5,118 nt of DNA from Acidiferrobacteraceae bacterium (GTDB taxonomy: Bacteria; Pseudomonadota; Gammaproteobacteria; Arenicellales; UBA868). Where the stretch lies: the NCBI GenBank assembly GCA_002731295.1, contig PCBE01000022.1, positions 7,905-13,022 on the forward strand, read 5' to 3'. Below, in pieces: positions 1 to 5,118 of this stretch; position 1 is the first letter of the stretch; the number at the start of each line of letters is the position of its first letter. The position numbers and the translations under genes are program-made. Below the pieces are notes generated by a model that did no database searches, was not told the origin of the DNA, and worked only from the letters and a program-made list of their open reading frames with translations.

Positions 1-678
1 TGATTCGATATAACGCGTCATCAGGGCATCGATCACATCCTTCGCGTCTGGTTCATAGAGATAGTCCCAATGATGGGACAAGGTCTCGTCCGGCTGTTCG
101 GCATGAATTGGTACCAGCTGTTCCAGCTGAGGCGTCTGCGACATGGTCGATTGAAAGTGGTTATGTACCAGGTACAACCGATCTATGCGGTTGTCAGTAT
201 AGGCATCCAGCATAACCTTGACCGGGCCTATCAGGTCGTCCAGATGCGGGGTATCCCCCAGCCGTGTCGCCTCTGAAACAATGTTGGCGCCTACCCGGTT
301 GAAAAACTGAAGCCCCTTAGAACCGATCGTCGTCAGGTCAATCTCAGCGCTCTGCGATTGCCATTCGGTCAGCGCATTCACAACGTCCCGGAACAAGTTG
401 ATGTTGAGACCGCCGCAAAGGCCCCGGTCGCTGGATACGATGATGAAACCAACGCGCTTGACGGGGCGTTCCAACGTAAAACTGTGTTTGTATTCCAGGT
501 TGGCCTGCGATACATGAGCAATCACGTTGCGCATTTTCTGCGCATAGGGTCGAGCCTGGTACATGCGTTCCTGAGCACGGCGCATTTTGCTGGCCGCGAC
601 CATTTCCATCGCTTTGGTGATCTTCTGAGTATTCTGGATACTCTTGATCTTGGTCCGAATTTCTTTTCCGCCAGCCAT
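1..678 (-). CDS. atpG: F1 ATP synthase gamma subunit (3' end cut by window edge)
   Basis: Gamma is the central rotor shaft of F1; it turns inside the alpha3beta3 head and couples Fo rotation to ATP synthesis. The frame runs from ATG at 678-676 to the left edge with no stop: 226 codons, against 287 residues in E. coli, so about 60 C-terminal residues are outside. Visible family marks are the N-terminal [11 protein letters not shown], the long helix with [15 protein letters not shown] (about residues 19-33, the rotor coiled-coil strand that contains the position of the classic E. coli Met23), the SDRGLCGG motif (83-90), IGPVKVML (150-157) and WDYLYEP (204-210). The partner C-terminal helix is missing from the window. 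The start follows the atpA stop by 38 nt. Its ribosome site is modest: AGGA lies only 1-2 nt from the ATG. The N-terminus matches E. coli almost residue for residue, so the start is secure. I see no frameshift or internal stop. Confidence 0.97.
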   Translation of the reverse strand, partial: MAGGKEIRTKIKSIQNTQKITKAMEMVAASKMRRAQERMYQARPYAQKMRNVIAHVSQANLEYKHSFTLERPVKRVGFIIVSSDRGLCGGLNINLFRDVVNALTEWQSQSAEIDLTTIGSKGLQFFNRVGANIVSEATRLGDTPHLDDLIGPVKVMLDAYTDNRIDRLYLVHNHFQSTMSQTPQLEQLVPIHAEQPDETLSHHWDYLYEPDAKDVIDALMTRYIES

Positions 679-716
679 TTCCTGTTATCTTGCCGAAATC
701 TTTGTGGACAGGTCCG

Positions 717-2264
717 TTACCAACTGCCGTTGGTCTTAAAGTCCTTCAGGGCCGCGTGAAGCTTTTCAGCGACATCATCGTCATAAACCTGGTCGCGATT
801 CAGGGCCTCGATCAGGTCTGACTGCTGGCTCTTCATATGGCTTTGCATCGCTTGTTCGAAGTCCACAACCTTGTTGACTTCAATATCATCAAGATAACCT
901 TCGTTCACTGCAAACAAGCTCACGCCCATCTCCGCCACTGACATGGTTGAATACTGCTTCTGCTTCATCATCTCGGTCGCTCGTTCACCCCTTTCCAGCT
1001 GACGACGCGTTGCTTCATCCAGGTCAGAGGCAAACTGGGAAAACGCAGCCAGTTCCCGATATTGCGCGAGCGCGAGCCGAATCCCACCGCCCAGCTTCTT
1101 GATCAACGCGCATTGTGCTGCGCCGCCGACTCTAGAGACCGACAACCCGGCATTGATGGCTGGACGTATGCCTGCGTTGAAAAGATCGGTTTCCAAAAAA
1201 ATCTGCCCATCGGTGATGGAGATGACGTTGGTGGGTACGAAGGCCGAGACGTCCCCGGCTTGCGTCTCGATTATCGGCAGTGCCGTCAAAGATCCGGTCT
1301 GTCCCTTGACTTGCCCGTTTGTCAGCTTTTCCACTTCATCGGTGTTGATCCGGGCAGCTCGCTCCAGCAGTCTTGAGTGAAGATAAAACACATCGCCAGG
1401 ATAAGCTTCTCGACCCGGTGGACGGCGCAACAACAGACTCACCTGTCTATAAGCCCAGGCTTGCTTGGTCAGATCGTCATAAATGATGAGGGCATCCTCG
1501 CCTTTGTCTCGGAAATATTCCCCCATGGCACAGCCGGAGTAGGGTGCGATGTATTGCATCGCCGCCGACTCAGCTGCTGAAGCACAAACCACAATGGTGT
1601 GTGCCATAGCGCCGTGTTCTTCAAGCTTGTTCACAACGTTCGCCACCGACGATGCTTTTTGTCCGATGGCGACATAAATGCATTTGATCCCGGCGCCTTT
1701 CTGATTGATGATCGTATCAATCGCTACCGCGGTTTTCCCGGTCTGTCGGTCGCCGATGATCAGTTCGCGCTGACCGCGACCAACTGGAACCATGGCATCG
1801 ATTGATTTAAGGCCCGTCTGTACCGGTTCTGAGACAGACTGACGGCTGATCACCCCCGGCGCCACCTTTTCGATTGGCGATGTCTGCGCTGTGTCAATAC
1901 TGCCTTTGCCGTCAATCGGTGCGCCGAGCGAATCCACAACCCGGCCGAGCAGTTCATCTCCGACCGGCACTTCTAGGATTCGGCCAGTACATTTGACGGT
2001 ATCGCCCTCGACAATGTGCTCGTAGTCTCCGAGCACAACCGCGCCGACCGAATCTTGTTCAAGATTAAGCGCAAGACCGAATGTATCGTTTGGAAACTCC
2101 AACATTTCACCCTGCATGGCGTCTGCCAGGCCATGAATACGCGAAATGCCGTCTGTCAAACTCACCACGGTACCTTCTGTGCGAGCTTCGGCACTGGCAT
2201 CGAAATCCTTGATCCGCTCCTTAATCAGTTCACTGATTTCGGAGGGGTTTAGCTGCATGGACAT
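717..2264 (-). CDS. atpA: F1 ATP synthase alpha subunit
   Basis: Alpha forms the F1 head with beta. It binds nucleotide at non-catalytic sites and supplies an arginine to the catalytic site. Using the first ATG the protein has 515 residues. Domains in order: N-terminal beta-barrel (about 25-95); nucleotide-binding domain with P-loop GDRQTGKT (171-178, the Gln form typical of alpha) and a Walker B-like ALIIYDD (258-264); the conserved [14 protein letters not shown] stretch (278-291); the alpha/beta signature [10 protein letters not shown] (368-377) followed by Arg378, equivalent to the E. coli arginine finger Arg376; and a C-terminal helical domain. There are two candidate starts. Beginning at the second ATG (2258-2256) gives [13 protein letters not shown] and 513 residues, matching E. 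coli in length and N-terminus. The first ATG (2264) has AGGA 8 nt upstream (2273-2276); for the second, AGG at 2266-2268 is 7 nt away. The gene lies 36 nt after atpH and ends in TAA. Confidence 0.98.
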   Translation of the reverse strand: MSMQLNPSEISELIKERIKDFDASAEARTEGTVVSLTDGISRIHGLADAMQGEMLEFPNDTFGLALNLEQDSVGAVVLGDYEHIVEGDTVKCTGRILEVPVGDELLGRVVDSLGAPIDGKGSIDTAQTSPIEKVAPGVISRQSVSEPVQTGLKSIDAMVPVGRGQRELIIGDRQTGKTAVAIDTIINQKGAGIKCIYVAIGQKASSVANVVNKLEEHGAMAHTIVVCASAAESAAMQYIAPYSGCAMGEYFRDKGEDALIIYDDLTKQAWAYRQVSLLLRRPPGREAYPGDVFYLHSRLLERAARINTDEVEKLTNGQVKGQTGSLTALPIIETQAGDVSAFVPTNVISITDGQIFLETDLFNAGIRPAINAGLSVSRVGGAAQCALIKKLGGGIRLALAQYRELAAFSQFASDLDEATRRQLERGERATEMMKQKQYSTMSVAEMGVSLFAVNEGYLDDIEVNKVVDFEQAMQSHMKSQQSDLIEALNRDQVYDDDVAEKLHAALKDFKTNGSW

Positions 2265-2300
2265 ACCTGAATTCCTCTCAGTAGCTCCGTTTATGGCCGA

Positions 2301-2837
2301 TTAGCCGCTGATAGCGGTGGCCAGTTTCTCGAGTCGGGCCCGTATCGAGCCGTCTATCACCAGATCCCCGGCGCGTACCACTGCACCGCCCAGGAGTTCC
2401 TCATTTGTTCGTACTGTCAGTTCGACTCGGCGCCCCATGCGCTGACTAAGGGCCTCGGCGATTCGTTGCTGCTGGCTATCACTGACGGGCAGGGCGGTTT
2501 CCAGTTCGGCCTGAACAGTCTGCTCAGCCTCGGCGCGTAAGCGTTCGTACTGTTCTGCTATCGCAGGTAGCACATGCAAGCGCCGATTCTGTGCCAGTAA
2601 CCGCACCAGATTCTTAGCATTCCCGTCGACCTGGTCAGCACATATGTCCGTAAATACCCCGGCAAGGGCTTGCTTTGACACCCTTGGGTTATTAAACAGA
2701 GGGCCAATATTCGGGTCAGCTGCCACCGTTGCGAGCCATTCAAGTCGCTCGGACCATACCGAATAGTCGGCATCGGTCTTGGCGAGTTCGAAAACAGCCC
2801 GCGCATACGGTCTTGCAATGTTTGAAAGTTCGGCCAA
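2301..2837 (-). CDS. atpH: F1 ATP synthase delta subunit (TTG start)
   Basis: Delta sits on top of the F1 head and joins it to the b subunits, forming the cap of the peripheral stalk (OSCP in mitochondria). The protein has 178 residues, against 177 in E. coli. Family marks are ARPYARAVFELA near the N-terminus (8-19), NLVRLLAQNRRL (76-87), and the C-terminal conserved block GGAVVRAGDLVIDGS (150-164) followed by IRARLEKL. The start codon is TTG at 2837-2835. The frame upstream contains no ATG, GTG or other TTG before the atpF stop (TAG at 2876-2874), which lies in the same frame 13 codons upstream. TAGGA at 2850-2846 is 8 nt upstream, and translation from here gives MAELSNIARPYA, which aligns with the E. 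coli N-terminus. The next gene, atpA, begins 36 nt after the TAA stop. The weak start codon may help set the low delta stoichiometry (one per complex); that is inference. Confidence 0.96.
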   Translation of the reverse strand: MAELSNIARPYARAVFELAKTDADYSVWSERLEWLATVAADPNIGPLFNNPRVSKQALAGVFTDICADQVDGNAKNLVRLLAQNRRLHVLPAIAEQYERLRAEAEQTVQAELETALPVSDSQQQRIAEALSQRMGRRVELTVRTNEELLGGAVVRAGDLVIDGSIRARLEKLATAISG

Positions 2838-2845
2838 GAAGTGGG

Positions 2846-2850
2846 TCCTA
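2846..2850 (-). promoter_or_regulatory. Ribosome binding site that fixes the atpH TTG start
   Basis: TAGGA on the minus strand, 8 nt before TTG (2837-2835). The intergenic region has no other in-frame start codon, so this site supports TTG as the true atpH start. Confidence 0.7.
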
Positions 2851-2873
2851 TAGCGACTAGATGTTGTTGGGTT

Positions 2874-3344
2874 CTAGAGTTCTTGGGTGAGTTCGTCGAT
2901 GAGCTGAGAATGAGCCTTTTCATCGACTTCTCGGCTCAGTATCTGCCCGGCACCTGCAACCACCAATGTAGCGAGTTGTGCTCGCAAAGTTTCGCGCGCC
3001 TGATTGACTTCCTTATCGATCTCGCCCCGGGCGGCAGTGAGAATGCGGTCTCCTTCGCCACGTGCAGTGGTCTTGGCTTCCTCGACCATTTCTGTCTCGC
3101 GTCGTTCTGCTCTGCGTATGATTTCCTGCGCCTGGCCCTTGGCTTCTTCAAGCACCTCTGCAGCATGTTCTTTCGCCCGTGCTTTCTCACGCTGCCCTTC
3201 ATCAGCCGCGGCAAGGCCGTCAGCGATCCGGGTTTTGCGCTCGTTTAGCGCTGAGATAATAGGCGGCCAAACAAACTTCATGCAGAACCAGACGAAAACT
3301 GCAAAGGCAATGGTCTGCCCAATCAGTGTCAAGTTGATATTCAT
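2874..3344 (-). CDS. atpF: Fo ATP synthase subunit b
   Basis: Subunit b is the dimeric peripheral stalk. It is anchored in the inner membrane and reaches up to delta, preventing the F1 head from turning with the rotor. The protein has 156 residues, exactly the E. coli length. It has one N-terminal membrane helix (about residues 5-25) ending in CMKFVWPP (21-28, almost identical to E. coli CMKYVWPP), then Arg36 at the position of the functionally important E. coli bArg36. A long, highly charged, Ala/Glu/Arg/Lys-rich helix (about 35-125) forms the coiled-coil tether and dimer region. The C-terminal part contains [14 protein letters not shown], resembling the delta-binding end of E. coli b. No second b-type gene (b') is present, so a homodimer is expected. 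The gene starts 30 nt after atpE, with GGA about 9 nt before the ATG, and ends with TAG, 36 nt ahead of atpH. Confidence 0.97.
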   Translation of the reverse strand: MNINLTLIGQTIAFAVFVWFCMKFVWPPIISALNERKTRIADGLAAADEGQREKARAKEHAAEVLEEAKGQAQEIIRRAERRETEMVEEAKTTARGEGDRILTAARGEIDKEVNQARETLRAQLATLVVAGAGQILSREVDEKAHSQLIDELTQEL

Positions 3345-3374
3345 AACCTGTTTCCGTCCGAAAAAGCCGGGGTA

Positions 3375-3631
<257 letters not shown>

Positions 3632-3674
3632 GTCAGCTTGACACCAATAATTCTTTCGCCTGATATTGGGCCGC

Positions 3675-4541
<867 letters not shown>

Positions 4542-4919
4542 TTAAATCTGTCTTCCCACTTGTTCCGGTAACTCAACCGTATGTGTCGCCGCTGCAACCA
4601 CAGACGCGAGGGTCACCGAGACCAACCCGCCCAGAAAGGCAGCAAAGTTCAAATCTTCAAGGGCTATAAAAGCACACCCGCAAAGTACGCCGATGATGAC
4701 GAGTTTGCCAAATTCTGCCCGGTAAAGCTCGAACATCGCAACAGATCCATTCTTCGAGCGACTACCGGCAAACACTCGCCAAGCCGCATACCCATTCCCT
4801 GCCACACCGATTCCCGCACCAAGCAAGGCCGAGTGCAAAAGATTCGGTCCGAACAACCAGAGAGCGAGCGCCAGTAGCGCCGTAACCCCGCACTGTGCTA
4901 CCAATACCCGTCTTAACAT
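4542..4919 (-). CDS. atpI: ATP synthase accessory protein I
   Basis: AtpI is a small inner-membrane protein encoded first in many atp operons. It is not part of the finished enzyme; it has been linked to c-ring assembly and, in some bacteria, to Mg2+ handling. The product has 125 residues (E. coli 126) and four hydrophobic segments at about 5-24, 30-50, 71-88 and 92-112. Sequence identity to E. coli appears low, as is usual for this family. The call rests on position (directly before atpB), length, topology, and family-like features such as GNGYAAWRVF (41-50) and the charged pair Glu69/Lys72 in YRAEFGK at the start of the third segment. The ATG at 4919-4917 is preceded by GGCGGAG a few nt upstream. 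A TAG lies in the same frame 24 nt upstream (4943-4941) with no start codon between, so this start is the earliest possible. Confidence 0.88.
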   Translation of the reverse strand: MLRRVLVAQCGVTALLALALWLFGPNLLHSALLGAGIGVAGNGYAAWRVFAGSRSKNGSVAMFELYRAEFGKLVIIGVLCGCAFIALEDLNFAAFLGGLVSVTLASVVAAATHTVELPEQVGRQI

Positions 4920-5043
4920 GTTCTCCGCCCAGCACGCAGTCTATCGTCTCATCGCCTCGATCATGCTGTCTTACGATGACCAATACGCGAGATAAACGCT
5001 CCGTCGCTGATACAAAAACGAGACCGGCACACCGCCACAGGGG
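4920..5043 (-). other. 5' leader of the atp mRNA
   Basis: This untranslated region of about 120 nt lies between the predicted transcription start and atpI. It contains no recognisable riboswitch or terminator. A 7-codon mini-frame, ATG at 4964-4962 to TAG at 4943-4941 (MIEAMRR), is visible but has only a poor ribosome site. A 6-bp inverted match, TCATCG (4979-4974) with CGATGA (4954-4949), has a 19-nt loop and is weak. Confidence 0.5.
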
Positions 5044-5049
5044 CCGGGC

Positions 5050-5078
5050 AGTATAGGTGAGCGCCCAAATACGGTCAA
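5050..5078 (-). promoter_or_regulatory. Sigma-70 type promoter of the atp operon
   Basis: The -35 box TTGACC (5078-5073, 5 of 6 consensus) and the -10 box TATACT (5055-5050, 5 of 6) are separated by exactly 17 nt. They point toward atpI. Transcription should begin near 5043, giving a leader of about 120 nt before the atpI ATG. The segment between the -10 box and the predicted start is entirely G and C (GCCCGGCC), like the discriminators of promoters under stringent, growth-rate-dependent control; that regulation is inference. No extended -10 TG is present. Confidence 0.75.
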
Positions 5079-5118
5079 CACGCGCCTGGGTTCTTCAGAA
5101 TTTGTCCTACGGCGTTCG
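5079..5118. other. Unassigned right edge, upstream of the promoter
   Basis: These 40 nt may hold the end of the preceding gene, but nothing identifies it. On the minus strand one frame reads NAVGQILKNPGAC and stops at a TGA (5077-5075) inside the -35 box; a second stops at TAG (5109-5107); a third stays open to 4971. In Pseudomonas relatives parB often precedes atpI, and in E. coli gidB does. None of the three tails is clearly either one. Confidence 0.3.

Noticed and set aside
358..759. Plus-strand open frame of 133 codons opposite the atpG start and atpA end
   Set aside because: It spans the boundary of two real minus-strand genes and its translation is not protein-family-like; a shadow frame.
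1062..1805. Plus-strand open frames opposite atpA
   Set aside because: They mirror the conserved atpA coding sequence, have no supporting ribosome sites that I could see, and give no recognisable products.
4949..4979. Inverted match in the leader as an attenuator or terminator
   Set aside because: The stem is only 6 bp with a 19-nt loop, and no U run follows.
4762..4983. Minus-strand frame of 73 codons from a TTG at 4983 overlapping atpI
   Set aside because: It is out of frame with atpI, begins at a weak TTG in the leader, and lacks the hydrophobic segments expected of AtpI.
4971..5117. Minus-strand frame open from the right edge to TAA at 4973-4971
   Set aside because: It runs through the promoter elements and its translation is Arg-rich and unlike ParB, GidB or another expected neighbour. 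It is most likely open by chance, though the sequence beyond the edge would settle this.

Overview
The window is the front part of a bacterial F1Fo ATP synthase (atp/unc) operon, read entirely on the minus strand (right to left). The gene order is atpI-atpB-atpE-atpF-atpH-atpA-atpG, the classical proteobacterial layout. The left edge cuts atpG about 60 codons before its expected end; atpD and atpC would normally follow but lie outside. Base composition is roughly balanced by eye. AtpA, AtpG, AtpF and AtpB closely resemble the Escherichia coli and Pseudomonas proteins as I recall them: subunit b has the E. coli length of 156 residues, and AtpA is 513 residues when counted from its second Met. 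This points to a gammaproteobacterium, but I cannot name the genus.

Layout from right to left. Positions 5118-4920 form the upstream region. It holds a near-consensus sigma-70 promoter (-35 TTGACC at 5078-5073, 17-nt spacer, -10 TATACT at 5055-5050) followed by a leader of about 120 nt. Then come atpI (4919-4542), atpB (4535-3675), atpE (3611-3375), atpF (3344-2874), atpH (2837-2301), atpA (2264 or 2258 to 717) and atpG (678 to beyond the left edge). Gaps between genes are 6 to 63 nt and I saw no convincing terminator, so one polycistronic mRNA is expected.

How the genes work together. AtpB (a), AtpE (c-ring) and AtpF (b) form the membrane Fo motor. AtpH (delta) and AtpF form the peripheral stalk that holds the F1 head. 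AtpA is the non-catalytic nucleotide-binding subunit of the head, and AtpG is the rotating central shaft. AtpI is an accessory membrane protein linked to c-ring assembly. Subunit c has Asp58 followed by Ala and lacks the Glu-Ser/Thr sodium signature, so the enzyme is predicted to use protons.

This is a core housekeeping locus and I see no undescribed system in it. The points worth a second look are small: an uninterrupted GVGVGVGVG tract in subunit c encoded by a GGNGTN DNA repeat, a TTG start for atpH, a U-rich stretch just upstream of the atpE ribosome binding site, the strong promoter with a G+C-only discriminator, and two closely spaced candidate starts for atpA.
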